The notes beneath the pieces were generated by a model. That model was not told the origin of the DNA, made no database searches, and was given only the letters and a program-made list of their open reading frames with translations. Below, piece after piece: positions 52,688-61,612 of a stretch of DNA of 64,000 bases. The stretch spans positions 434,001 to 498,000 of the forward strand of contig NZ_JAHWDQ010000002.1 of assembly GCF_019312595.1 (NCBI RefSeq), given 5' to 3'. How positions within the stretch are numbered: position 1 is the first letter of the stretch; every line of letters starts with the position of its first letter. Origin of the DNA: Zhongshania aquimaris. GTDB taxonomy: Bacteria > Pseudomonadota > Gammaproteobacteria > Pseudomonadales > Spongiibacteraceae. The position numbers were made by a program, and so were the translations under genes.

Positions 52688-52981
52688 TTATGGCGTGTAC
52701 GGCTGAAGTGTCAGGGCATTTTCGGGGCAGGCGTCAATACATAGTTTGCACGCGTGGCAGGCTGATGGGTTGACGACAAATGCTTGCATTCCGCCGTGAT
52801 TAAACGCCTTTATTTTCCCAATAATAGAAAGCTTGGCGCGTTGCTCTTTTGATATTTTGGAGACTTCAAATACGTCAAATGGGCACACCTGTACGCAATC
52901 ATCCTTTCCTTCGCAGCGGTTCCTGTTGACCACCGGTGCTACTCTGCCTGATATGTCGCTACAAAGTTCCTTGTCTTTCAT
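52688..52981 (-). CDS. Ferredoxin with two [4Fe-4S] cluster motifs
   Basis: A protein of 97 residues from the ATG at 52981. Cluster motifs are NRCEGKDDCVQVCPFDVFEV and SACHACKLCIDACPENALTL, each a CxxCxxC-type set with a distal CP (the first is CxxxxxC). It carries electrons in the cytoplasm. The longer frame start at 53077 adds a hydrophobic piece with no family match, so the inner ATG was taken. It is on the opposite strand to its neighbours. It could donate to the Rieske oxygenase or another enzyme of the cluster, although Rieske oxygenases normally use [2Fe-2S] donors. Confidence 0.85.
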   Translation of the reverse strand: MKDKELCSDISGRVAPVVNRNRCEGKDDCVQVCPFDVFEVSKISKEQRAKLSIIGKIKAFNHGGMQAFVVNPSACHACKLCIDACPENALTLQPYTP

Positions 52982-53312
52982 GCTTAGTATCTCGTTGTGA
53001 GTATTATTTTTATATCGTATTAGTATTAAAAATACAGATATATCTTTTATAAAATTATAATTTGGATCATAGAGCACAAGTGATAAGTTTTACAATGCTT
53101 CGCTTTATTTTTGGGTTTCGGCGGAAGTCTAACTCTTTGTGAAAGAGTAATCCGCTCATTAATTTGTGTGATTTCATTCATTGACCGTCGTGTGGATCCT
53201 ATTGAGGTCCATTGTCCCTCGATTGTGAACAATGTAATTACGTTTAGATTCTTCTCGCACTTGTTTTGCTGAACTATAGTTTGCGGATGTTGGTGTTAAT
53301 AGAGAATAAAAA

Positions 53313-54488
53313 ATGGATCGTTATCTAATCGTATCTACAGATGGTCATGCAGGGCTCCCCATGGAGCGTTACAGGGATTATCTTGAATCAAAATATCATG
53401 CGGCTTTTGATGAGGCTCTGCCTATCCAGCGAGAAAAGACTCGCAGGGCCGAAGAGTTTCTGTTGTTAACAGATTTTAATGACAAGTGGCGTGAGCAAGT
53501 CGAAGACAACTTGTCCGGCGCATGGGACGGCGCGGTTCGCAATAAGGTTATTGATAAGGACGGTGTGGCTGCAGAAGTACTCTTTCCAGATGGAATAACG
53601 GAAATGAACGCACCTCCATTTGGTGCGGATCTAGGGCTTCGTCCATGGGGTGTCGATCCCGAATTGCAGTGGGCCGGTGCGCGGGCGCACAACCGCTGGA
53701 TGGCGGAGTTCATGAAGGAAGATCCGATTCGCAGAATCGGTGTTGCGATAGTGTTGATGCTATACGATGTGGATGAGGCCTTAAATGAAATTAAATGGGC
53801 GCATAAAAATGGCTTTCGTGGAATTCTGATTCCGCCATTGATGGGAGACCGGGACGCCTACAACCACCCTAAGTATTACCCAATATGGGAATACTGTCAG
53901 GAATACGGAATTGTAGTTCACACTCATTCTGGCCCATCGCCTGATTATGACTACACTTTGCCAGGTGCTATTGGGGTGTTCGTTACTGAATTTGCGTGGT
54001 GGGCTGCGCGTCCGCTGTGGTTCATGATCTTTGGTGGTGTGTTTGAGCTTTTCCCACGACTGAAGTTTGCTTTAACGGAAGTTAGTGAGTTCTGGATACC
54101 GCATTTGATGGAGTTGATGGATGTTCGCGCGTCCGTTAAGCACACATCGGGCAAGTTGGGTGATTTCAGAAGTAATCTAACTATGGCGCCGAGCGAGTAT
54201 TTTAAGCGGAATGTATGGGTTGGCGCGTCTGCCCTGTTTGATGAGGGGTCAACGGCTGTGCGGCATGAAATAGGCATAAACAATGTCATGTGGGGTACCG
54301 ACTATCCCCATCCTGAAGGAAGCTGGCCAAACACGCACGACAAAATGGTTAAGTACTTGAAGGGGGTGCCTGAGGACGAGCTAACGCTAATGCTAAGTAA
54401 AAACGCTATCGAGTGTTACAACTTGGACGAGGCAGAGCTTAATAAAATTGCGGCGCGGGTTGGACCCTTAAAATCTGTTTTTGCGTAA
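53313..54488 (+). CDS. Amidohydrolase family protein (ACMSD-like)
   Basis: A protein of 391 residues. It starts DRYLIVSTDGHAGLPMERYR, where the DGH is in the metal-site position. HTHSGPSPDYDYTL near residue 205 and NNVMWGTDYPHPEGSWPNTH near 324 supply further His and the catalytic Asp. This is the branch with aminocarboxymuconate-semialdehyde decarboxylase, often found in aromatic catabolism, where members act as decarboxylases or hydrolases. It is the first gene of a six-gene plus-strand operon that ends at the hairpin 59648. Confidence 0.85.
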   Translation: MDRYLIVSTDGHAGLPMERYRDYLESKYHAAFDEALPIQREKTRRAEEFLLLTDFNDKWREQVEDNLSGAWDGAVRNKVIDKDGVAAEVLFPDGITEMNAPPFGADLGLRPWGVDPELQWAGARAHNRWMAEFMKEDPIRRIGVAIVLMLYDVDEALNEIKWAHKNGFRGILIPPLMGDRDAYNHPKYYPIWEYCQEYGIVVHTHSGPSPDYDYTLPGAIGVFVTEFAWWAARPLWFMIFGGVFELFPRLKFALTEVSEFWIPHLMELMDVRASVKHTSGKLGDFRSNLTMAPSEYFKRNVWVGASALFDEGSTAVRHEIGINNVMWGTDYPHPEGSWPNTHDKMVKYLKGVPEDELTLMLSKNAIECYNLDEAELNKIAARVGPLKSVFA

Positions 54489-54520
54489 ATAATAGATAAT
54501 AATTAGATGAGGATAGCAGC

Positions 54521-55516
54521 GTGACTGAGCGTTTTCCTATGCCTATGCCCTACGGTTGGTTTTGTGTAGGGTTTAGCAATGAGCTAGAGAAGAACGAAGT
54601 TAAAAATATCCATTATTTTGAACGCGATATGGTTCTTTTTAGAACCGCTTCGGGGAAGCTCGGCTTGACCAGTCCCGTTTGTCCTCATTTGGGTGCCCAT
54701 CTCGGTCATGGCGGCACCGTGCAGGGGGAGTCAATTCGGTGTCCATTCCATCACTGGCATTATGATGCCGAGGGTGTGATTACCGAAATCCCCTATGCTT
54801 CGCGTATACCGCCTAAGTGGGAAGGAAAGCCCTGTCTAAAAACCTATCCGGTGTGTGAAAAGAATGGCGTTATTTGGGCTTGGTATCACCCCAATGAAAC
54901 CAAGCCAGAGTACGACGTAATCGAATTGCCTGAGGCTCATGATCCGAGCTGGACGCATGAGCGTCGGTATTTTTGGGAGTTCAATTCTTGCCCTCAGGAA
55001 ATCGCCGAGAACGGTGTAGATGTAGCGCATTTCCAATTTGTACACAAAATGGAAGCGGTACCACTCGGTAAAACCGAATATGACGGTCATATCCGACGTA
55101 GTTTGGTTACCGGGACTCATATGATTCCGGATGAGACCGGTGAAGTTAAAGAGGTAGAAATTAGCGTGAGCGTCGTCCAGAACGGCGCTGGCCAGAAGTG
55201 GACTCGGTTTACAGGGGTGGGTGACTACCTTGTACAGGTCCTTGTGACGCCGGTCGCTAGAGAGAAGGTTGAAGTTAGATTTGCGTACAGCTACCCAATA
55301 CATGAAAAGGGGAGCTATCTAGACGCGGTAATGGAGTACTCGATAGCGACGACCAATGGCCAGCAAGGTCTAGAAGGCGATATTCCTATATGGCATAACA
55401 AATTTCATTTGGTGAATCCTGTGTTGTGTGATGGCGATGGTCCAATCATGAAATTCCGAAAGTATTTTTCACAGTTTTATAATTTCGAAGTAACGGACGC
55501 TGTGAAAATAGTTTGA
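54521..55516 (+). CDS. Rieske non-heme iron oxygenase, KshA-like
   Basis: A protein of 331 residues. The Rieske [2Fe-2S] ligands are C54, H56, C74 and H77 (CPHLGAH and CPFHHWH). The mononuclear iron site is ENGVDVAHFQFVH with N164, D167, H170 and H175. Length and pattern resemble KshA, the oxygenase of 3-ketosteroid 9-alpha-hydroxylase, and the related cholesterol 7-desaturase branch. It needs an external reductase, which is not in the operon. The start is GTG with GAGGA seven bases ahead. The substrate is probably polycyclic, by inference from family and neighbours. Confidence 0.87.
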   Translation: MTERFPMPMPYGWFCVGFSNELEKNEVKNIHYFERDMVLFRTASGKLGLTSPVCPHLGAHLGHGGTVQGESIRCPFHHWHYDAEGVITEIPYASRIPPKWEGKPCLKTYPVCEKNGVIWAWYHPNETKPEYDVIELPEAHDPSWTHERRYFWEFNSCPQEIAENGVDVAHFQFVHKMEAVPLGKTEYDGHIRRSLVTGTHMIPDETGEVKEVEISVSVVQNGAGQKWTRFTGVGDYLVQVLVTPVAREKVEVRFAYSYPIHEKGSYLDAVMEYSIATTNGQQGLEGDIPIWHNKFHLVNPVLCDGDGPIMKFRKYFSQFYNFEVTDAVKIV

Positions 55517-55674
55517 TTTTGATATTTTAGATGGCGAAAAAATTATTTATTTTTAACTATCAAATTATCGAGATAATAAGATATTAATAATTTGGCATAA
55601 CCTGAGGCCACTTAAATTGGTTCTTTGCAATTATAGCTTTCGGTAAATACAAATAATTATTTTGGGAGTTCAAT

Positions 55675-56886
55675 ATGAACAGCATGTCGATCAGTAATTC
55701 AACGTCCACAATGCATAGCTTGGGATCACCTCGTGCAAATGAGTTGCTAGAAAAGGCGAGAGCTTTGCATCCGGTACTGAAAGAAAGAGCGGCCAAGTGT
55801 GCTGCAGATGCAAAGGTACCCGAAGAAACTATCGCTGATTTTAAAGAGGCGGGATTTTTCAAGATTCTTCAGTCTGAAGCCTACGGCGGATATGAAATGG
55901 ATCCCCAGGTTTATTATTCCGTCGTCATTGAAATCGCGAAAGCGTGTATGTCGTCGGCTTGGGTATTGAGTGTTGTAGGTGTGCATAACTGGCAGCTTAA
56001 TTTGTTCGATCCTGAAGCTGCAAAAGAGGTTTGGGGAGATGATCCGAGTGTGCTTATCTCGTCTTCCTATGCACCAGTTGGTTTGGTTTCGCGAGTGGAA
56101 GGCGGCTTCACATTGAGCGGTTGCTGGAGTTTTTCTAGCGGCTGTGAGCATTGTGACTGGGTTTATCTTGGCGCGGTCGCTCCGGGAGAAGACGGCTCTT
56201 GGGAGATAGAGAACTACAGAACATTTTTACTTCCGCGCAAAGACTACAAGATTATTAAAAACTGGGATGTGGTAGGTCTTAAGGGTACCGGGAGCCACGA
56301 TATCGATGTGGATAATGTGTTTGTTCCTGAGCATAGAACGCATTTTATGTTTGGTGATGTTGGCTCGGATAAACATAAAAATAAGCGCCCTGTATACCAG
56401 TTGCCCTTTATGCAGGTCTTTTCTCGCGCTGTATGCACGGCCACATTGGGGGCGCTGGAAGCTGCGCTGGATGACTATATTCATGTCGCCAATAATCGCT
56501 TGGCGGGCCGTGTAATGATGAGAGATGACGCGGATTCAAAACGTATCGCCGCGCAAGTTAAATCAGAAATAGAAACTATGAAACTAATCATGATTTCTAA
56601 TTTTGACGCTATGTTGGAGAGCGCTAGAACCGGTGTTGAAATCAGCATGGCTGATCGCGCACGGTTTCGTTATGAAAGTTCAATGGTGGCAGATCGCTGC
56701 ATCGCATTGTCATCAAAAATGCTCAAAGCTTCTGGATCTGGCTCAATTCGTAATAAGAGTGCGTTGCTGGCAAAGCATCTAGATATGTTGGCTAGCCAAG
56801 CACACGTTGCAAACGTGTCGGATGCCTTCGAGATTAATCTAGGCGGCGTATTGTTTGGCCATGAAACCACTGAGCTGGGGCTTTAA
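55675..56886 (+). CDS. Flavin-dependent monooxygenase of acyl-CoA-dehydrogenase fold (HsaA-like)
   Basis: A protein of 403 residues. It starts ANELLEKARALHPVLKERAA and contains SSAWVLSVVGVHNWQLNLFD, LSGCWSFSSGCEHCDWVYLG and WDVVGLKGTGSHDIDVDNVF. These match the group D two-component monooxygenases such as HsaA and TesA2, which hydroxylate a phenolic steroid ring before meta-cleavage. They need FADH2 or FMNH2 from a small flavin reductase (HsaB), not found in the window. The ATG has GGGAG ahead. It is placed between the Rieske oxygenase and the hydrolase, the expected chemical order. Confidence 0.88.
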   Translation: MNSMSISNSTSTMHSLGSPRANELLEKARALHPVLKERAAKCAADAKVPEETIADFKEAGFFKILQSEAYGGYEMDPQVYYSVVIEIAKACMSSAWVLSVVGVHNWQLNLFDPEAAKEVWGDDPSVLISSSYAPVGLVSRVEGGFTLSGCWSFSSGCEHCDWVYLGAVAPGEDGSWEIENYRTFLLPRKDYKIIKNWDVVGLKGTGSHDIDVDNVFVPEHRTHFMFGDVGSDKHKNKRPVYQLPFMQVFSRAVCTATLGALEAALDDYIHVANNRLAGRVMMRDDADSKRIAAQVKSEIETMKLIMISNFDAMLESARTGVEISMADRARFRYESSMVADRCIALSSKMLKASGSGSIRNKSALLAKHLDMLASQAHVANVSDAFEINLGGVLFGHETTELGL

Positions 56887-56953
56887 GTTAGTAGATAGGC
56901 AGCATGGTATTTGGTTCAACGCTGTATAAATGCAAAAAAATCACGAAGGATGA

Positions 56954-57790
56954 ATGACAATGACAATGAATGGTGTTCTGCCAGATGAAAATTATGCGAT
57001 CTGCCCCAACGGCTACCGTATTCATTATATCGATAAAGGTGACGGTCCAGTCATTGTGTTTCTTCATGGCTCCGGGCCGGGTGCAAGCGGTCACAGTAAT
57101 TTTAAGCAAAATTATCAATTTATCGCTGAGCAGGGGTATCGTTGCATTGTTCCCGATCTAATCGGCTTTGGCTTTTCGGATAAGCCCGACGATGTCGATC
57201 ATCCGCTAAGCTTCTTCGTAGAGTGCGTTAAGCAAACACTGGATTTAGCTGGTGTGAGTGAATGCATTGTGGTGGGTAATTCCCTGGGGGGTGCCGTTGC
57301 GATTGGACTTGCCCTAGAGCATCCAAAGCTTGTTAAAAAGTTGGTTCTGCTGGCGCCGGGTGGCATGAGTCAAACCGAAGAATACTTCACCATGCCAGGC
57401 ATGCAGAAAATGTTCGAGGTCTACGGCTCTGGTGATGATATTACTCCGGAGATTATGAAAGAACTGTTTTCCTTCGGTTTAATGTACGACCCGAAATATG
57501 CGACAGATCAGTTAGTTGCAGAGCGATTCCAAATTATGGGGCTCATGAATGGCCACGTAATGATCACTATGCAAATACCCTATTTGGCAGAACGTCTTAG
57601 TGAGCTGAGCTGTCCGGTATTGGCCTTTTGGGGCGCTAATGAGCGAATGATGCCAGATAGCGGAATCATGGCACTTAAGAATAACTGTTCGAATCTAGAG
57701 TTGATAATTCTATCTGAGTGCGGTCACTGGGTTATGGTCGAGCATGAGGCTCTTTTTAATAGTGAATGTTTAAAATTTTTCGCGGCATAG
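56954..57790 (+). CDS. Meta-cleavage-product hydrolase (HsaD/BphD-like)
   Basis: A protein of 278 residues with an alpha/beta-hydrolase fold. The oxyanion region is FLHGSGPGASGHSNF near residue 36, the nucleophile is S110 in VVGNSLGGAVA, and the base is H258 in SECGHWVMVEH. The acid position, Asp in BphD/HsaD (WGxxDR), here reads FWGANERMMP, so Glu seems to replace Asp. The family splits the C-C bond of vinylogous 1,5-diketones formed by extradiol dioxygenases. The dioxygenase gene follows at 57805, 14 bp after its stop. Confidence 0.9.
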   Translation: MTMTMNGVLPDENYAICPNGYRIHYIDKGDGPVIVFLHGSGPGASGHSNFKQNYQFIAEQGYRCIVPDLIGFGFSDKPDDVDHPLSFFVECVKQTLDLAGVSECIVVGNSLGGAVAIGLALEHPKLVKKLVLLAPGGMSQTEEYFTMPGMQKMFEVYGSGDDITPEIMKELFSFGLMYDPKYATDQLVAERFQIMGLMNGHVMITMQIPYLAERLSELSCPVLAFWGANERMMPDSGIMALKNNCSNLELIILSECGHWVMVEHEALFNSECLKFFAA

Positions 57791-57804
57791 AAGGTAGCGT
57801 CATT

Positions 57805-58701
57805 ATGAATATCCGCAGTTTAGGTTATGCGTTTATCGAGTCTAAAGACCCAAGCGAATGGCGAGTATTTGGCACTGAAGTACTTGGGATGATGGAGGTT
57901 CCAGGAGTCGGTGACGAGAATGTGTTTCTCAAAATAGATGAGCGGCCATTTCGATTTGCGATTGTTCCCGGTGCGGAGAACCGTCTTAAGTTGCTGGGCT
58001 TAGAGCTGTATGACGAGAATGATTTTGTTAAAGCGATCCAAGAGTTAGAAGCTAGCGGAACTAGCTATACGCGCGGTAGTCGAGCTGATTTGAAAATGCG
58101 AGGTGTGCTTGATTTAGTGCGTTTTAATGATCCAGCGGGCAATACCTTAGAGTTGTATCACGGCGCGGATCTCGATTATGCCAAGTTCATTTCACCTTTA
58201 GGTATATCAGGGTTTGAAACGGGTGATTTTGGCTCGTCGGGTTTCGGGCATGCTGTTCTGCCCGCAGAAAACTTAGATGAAACACATACCTTTTATAAGA
58301 ATGTACTGGGATTTGGAGACTCAGATTATATGCACTTCAAGTTTAGCGATGACCCGGATGAGCCGGGCTTGGCATTGAAGTTTATGCATGTGAACAATCC
58401 GCGCCATCACTCGGTTGCGTTATTTGGCGGCGAGAGCCTCGCTGGCTGTATTCACTTGATGCTTGAAGTTAAAACGATTGATGAAGTGGGGGAGTGTTTA
58501 CAGCGCGTTATCGAGCGCGAGATACCTATCACCTCAACATTAGGTCGGCATACCAATGATAATATGTTGTCTTTTTATATGATGACGCCGGGTGATTTTC
58601 CACTTGAGTTTGGCTGCGAAGGGCTGCAAATGGACTGGGATAATTACACGCCAACGAAAACCACCTTACCAAGTCATTGGGGCCACAAGTTCGCGCTGTA
58701 A
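57805..58701 (+). CDS. Extradiol ring-cleavage dioxygenase (BphC/HsaC-like)
   Basis: A two-domain vicinal-oxygen-chelate protein of 299 residues. Iron ligands appear as H149 (GFGHAVL), H217 (GCIHLMLEV) and E268 (PLEFGCEG), with H202 in PRHHSVAL as the acid-base. The spacing matches BphC (146/210/260 and 195). It cleaves a catechol ring next to the hydroxyls. The frame is open 39 bp upstream into the hydrolase gene, but ATG 57805 with AAGG ahead gives the normal N-terminus IRSLGYAFIES. It follows the hydrolase closely, as in hsa and bph operons. Confidence 0.92.
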   Translation: MNIRSLGYAFIESKDPSEWRVFGTEVLGMMEVPGVGDENVFLKIDERPFRFAIVPGAENRLKLLGLELYDENDFVKAIQELEASGTSYTRGSRADLKMRGVLDLVRFNDPAGNTLELYHGADLDYAKFISPLGISGFETGDFGSSGFGHAVLPAENLDETHTFYKNVLGFGDSDYMHFKFSDDPDEPGLALKFMHVNNPRHHSVALFGGESLAGCIHLMLEVKTIDEVGECLQRVIEREIPITSTLGRHTNDNMLSFYMMTPGDFPLEFGCEGLQMDWDNYTPTKTTLPSHWGHKFAL

Positions 58702-58770
58702 TTAGCAAGGAGATTGGATATTCCGGAAGCGGTTCTTCAAATCAGATAGAAAAATAATATGGTGGATTAA

Positions 58771-59637
58771 ATGCAGGAATTTTCAGGAAAAACGATAGTC
58801 GTCACCGGCGGAGCAAGCGGAGTTGGCTTTGCACTTTGCAATCGGTTTGGCAAAGAAGGTATGAATGTCGTAGTAGCAGACATTGAGCAAAAGGCTTTAG
58901 ATAAGGCGGTCGACACACTTAAGTCATCTGGGATAAATGCGATTGGCGTTGTGACAGATGTAACAAGTGCCGCTTCAGTTGAGAATTTAGCTGCCAAGGC
59001 GTATGGAAGCTTCGGTAATGTGCATGTTCTATGTAATAACGCGGGTGTGGGCGTTAAGGAAGCGGACCGGAAAATATGGGCGCTCTCTGCAAATGACTGG
59101 AACTGGGGGTACTCAGTGAATGTTATGGGGATAGCCAATGGTATTCGGGCTTTTGTTCCAAAAATGCTCGCCGCAGGCCTTGAGGGCCATATTATCAATA
59201 CGACCTCTTTCAATGGTGGTTGTATCGCATTTCCTACAACGCCTATTTACGCATCCTCTAAGGCGGCGGTGACCAGCCTAACCGAAGTTTTATACGCTCA
59301 GCTAAGCAAGGAGTCTTCTAAACTCAAGGTGCATTTGCTTTTCCCTGGGCCGCATATGGTTAACACGCAGATTTTGGCATCGCAACGTAATCGTCAAGCT
59401 GAGTTTCAGGATGACGTCAAGGTTGATGATTACATGACAATGGAGGACCTTAAGAAATCTGCTCTTGGGGCCAACGTTGAGTTCCAGCTTACAGAGCCGG
59501 TCGAGGTAGCTGATGCGTGCTTTGACGGCGTTTGTAATAATAATTTTTGGATCAGACCGTATCTGGATAGTCATCAAGCCATGATTACGGCGCGCTGTGA
59601 TAGCGTTCTTACAAATAGTAATCCTGCTGTCATGTAG
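58771..59637 (+). CDS. SDR family oxidoreductase
   Basis: A protein of 288 residues. The NAD motif is IVVTGGASGVGFALCNRFGK, NNAG is in HVLCNNAGVGVKEAD, and the active site is TPIYASSKAAVTSLTEVLYA. The C-terminal extension FWIRPYLDSHQAMITARCDS is shared with the SDR at 50260, so the two look like paralogues at either end of the gene set. It probably oxidises or reduces a hydroxyl on the ring substrate. It is the last gene of the operon, ahead of a strong terminator. Confidence 0.88.
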   Translation: MQEFSGKTIVVTGGASGVGFALCNRFGKEGMNVVVADIEQKALDKAVDTLKSSGINAIGVVTDVTSAASVENLAAKAYGSFGNVHVLCNNAGVGVKEADRKIWALSANDWNWGYSVNVMGIANGIRAFVPKMLAAGLEGHIINTTSFNGGCIAFPTTPIYASSKAAVTSLTEVLYAQLSKESSKLKVHLLFPGPHMVNTQILASQRNRQAEFQDDVKVDDYMTMEDLKKSALGANVEFQLTEPVEVADACFDGVCNNNFWIRPYLDSHQAMITARCDSVLTNSNPAVM

Positions 59638-59647
59638 GATGAATACA

Positions 59648-59690
59648 GTGGAATTTAAGGGGCAATCTTGCCCTTAAATTCCACGTTTTC
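59648..59690 (+). terminator. Terminator closing the ring-cleavage operon
   Basis: Perfect 14-bp arms GTGGAATTTAAGGG and CCCTTAAATTCCAC with a 9-nt loop, 10 bp after the SDR stop, followed by GTTTTC. A strong hairpin with a short T-run. Confidence 0.82.
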
Positions 59691-59827
59691 GGTATTCGCT
59701 ACACCAAAATATAACAATAAATTGTTGCACGGCATTTATATAAATACACTGTTAGATAACTAGCGCAGACCTGTACCTGGTAGCCTATTTGGGCGCCTTA
59801 CATAACTGATCTCTTCTTGATGTGCCT

Positions 59828-61612
59828 ATGAGGAACGTGTTGTTGATTAGTCTCGCAAGATTCCACGCCACATTGCTATACCCCTTGTTTGCGTTAGTTT
59901 TTGCTACTAATACTTATGCAGAGAAGACCGAGCGGCCTAACTTTATTGTCATTGTCGCTGATGATATGGGGTGGTCCGATATTGGTGCATTTGGTAGTGA
60001 AATTAGAACACCGACGTTAGATTCGCTTGCCGAGCAAGGTGTAACAATGACTAACTTCTATGTTGCTCCAACATGCTCGCCAACGCGCTCAATGCTGATG
60101 ACGGGAGTAGATAGCCACCTCGCAGGGCTGGGCACAATGGAGGGTGTTCAGGCTGAAAATCAAACCCATTCAGATGCCTATTCAGGTCAGCTGCGCGATG
60201 ACGTTGTCACTGTCGCAGAAGCTCTTAAGGCGTCAGGCTACGCTACGCTGATGAGCGGTAAATGGCACTTGGCCAAGGATGCCAGTCAATATCCTAGTAA
60301 TCGAGGTTTTGACCGTTCGTTTACTTTGATTGAAGGTGGCGCTAGCCATTTTAGTGACGCGGCTCCGCTGTACCGTACAGAGAAGGCGACATATCTTGCA
60401 GATGGCGTAGTCACCGTCTTGCCAGACGACTTTTATTCCTCGAAGGCCTACACCGATAAAATGTTGGGCTACCTGAATTCACTGGATTCAGAAACGCCAT
60501 TTTTCGCCTACGTTGCCTACACCGCTCCCCATGACCCATTGCAGGTGCCTGATTCTTGGCTTGATAAATATTCTGGTGTCTACGAGCAGGGCCCGGAATC
60601 GCTTCGGGCACAACGTGCTCAAGCTCTGTTAGATCGAGGTTTTATCCCGGAAGGTACTGAATTGTGGGCGCCACCAACATTTCCGAAATTTTTGCCTGCG
60701 TATGTTAAGCCGTGGTCAATGATGGATGATGTGGCGCATAAATCGGCAAGTAGGCCGATGGAGATATACGCGGCAATGGTCGAGTATATGGATGACCAAA
60801 TTCATCGGCTGATCGACGAGCTAGAGCGTACTGGTCATTTAGAAAATACCTATATCGTCTTTCTTTCTGACAATGGTGCCAATGGCGCGACACCTTTGTC
60901 GTACCCAGGAAGTACGCGGGAATGGTTTTTAAATGAGTACAAACAGGGTGTAGAAAATCAGGGGCGCCGTGGTTCTCACACTTATATGGGCCGCGATTGG
61001 GCGTCAGTGTCGGCGTCGCCGTTTAAATTGTATAAAGGCGCAATTGCCGAGGGAGGAATACGCGCTCCCTTGATTGTGACCGGTCCCTTAGTTGAAAAGA
61101 ATAAAATATCAAAGCAGGTCTCGCACATAACGGATCTCACTGCGACACTGTATGCATTAGCGGGTATTAATACTTCGTCAAATATTTTGTTCAAAGATAA
61201 AATTCGGCCCGAAGGACAATCACTATTTGAAAACTGGAAGGACATTAGCAACGAAAAAAGCCGCACGTTTGCCACAGAGCTTTTCGGACATAGATCCGTA
61301 GTGTCGGATCGTTGGAAAGCGACAAATATGAGGCCTCCGTTGGGGAGCGGTAAATGGGAGCTTTATGATCTGAGTGAGGATCCGAGCGAAGTAAACAACC
61401 TTGCTGAAGTATACCCGGATAAACTCACTGAGTTAGTTGCGTATTACGATAACTATAAAAAAAGAGTTGGTGTGATCTTGCCTGACCCGCCAATCTCGGT
61501 GTCTCTCGGAGACTTATTTACTACAGAATGTAATTGGTACTGCCAGATAATAGTCAGTGTTGTCGATTTTACAATTGATCTATGGGTGAGCCTATTCGTT
61601 AGTGATGAGTGA
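59828..61612 (+). CDS. Periplasmic arylsulfatase-type sulfatase
   Basis: A protein of 594 residues. A signal peptide covers about residues 1-31. Metal-binding D45 and D46 lie in FIVIVADDMGWSDIGAFG, and the formylglycine Cys is C83 in APTCSPTRSMLMTG, the C-x-P-x-R signature. Further motifs are LMSGKWHLAKDASQYPSNRG, YTAPHDPLQVPDSW and VFLSDNGANGATP. It hydrolyses sulfate esters and needs a formylglycine-generating enzyme elsewhere. A hydrophobic C-terminal segment, CQIIVSVVDFTIDLWVSLFV, may anchor it to a membrane. ATG 59828 was preferred to the GTG at 59822. It overlaps the acyltransferase start by eight bases. Confidence 0.9.
   Translation: MRNVLLISLARFHATLLYPLFALVFATNTYAEKTERPNFIVIVADDMGWSDIGAFGSEIRTPTLDSLAEQGVTMTNFYVAPTCSPTRSMLMTGVDSHLAGLGTMEGVQAENQTHSDAYSGQLRDDVVTVAEALKASGYATLMSGKWHLAKDASQYPSNRGFDRSFTLIEGGASHFSDAAPLYRTEKATYLADGVVTVLPDDFYSSKAYTDKMLGYLNSLDSETPFFAYVAYTAPHDPLQVPDSWLDKYSGVYEQGPESLRAQRAQALLDRGFIPEGTELWAPPTFPKFLPAYVKPWSMMDDVAHKSASRPMEIYAAMVEYMDDQIHRLIDELERTGHLENTYIVFLSDNGANGATPLSYPGSTREWFLNEYKQGVENQGRRGSHTYMGRDWASVSASPFKLYKGAIAEGGIRAPLIVTGPLVEKNKISKQVSHITDLTATLYALAGINTSSNILFKDKIRPEGQSLFENWKDISNEKSRTFATELFGHRSVVSDRWKATNMRPPLGSGKWELYDLSEDPSEVNNLAEVYPDKLTELVAYYDNYKKRVGVILPDPPISVSLGDLFTTECNWYCQIIVSVVDFTIDLWVSLFVSDE

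Noticed and set aside
52982-53077. Longer N-terminus of the ferredoxin from an upstream start
   Set aside because: The extra 32 residues match nothing in the family, and the inner ATG gives normal ferredoxin length.
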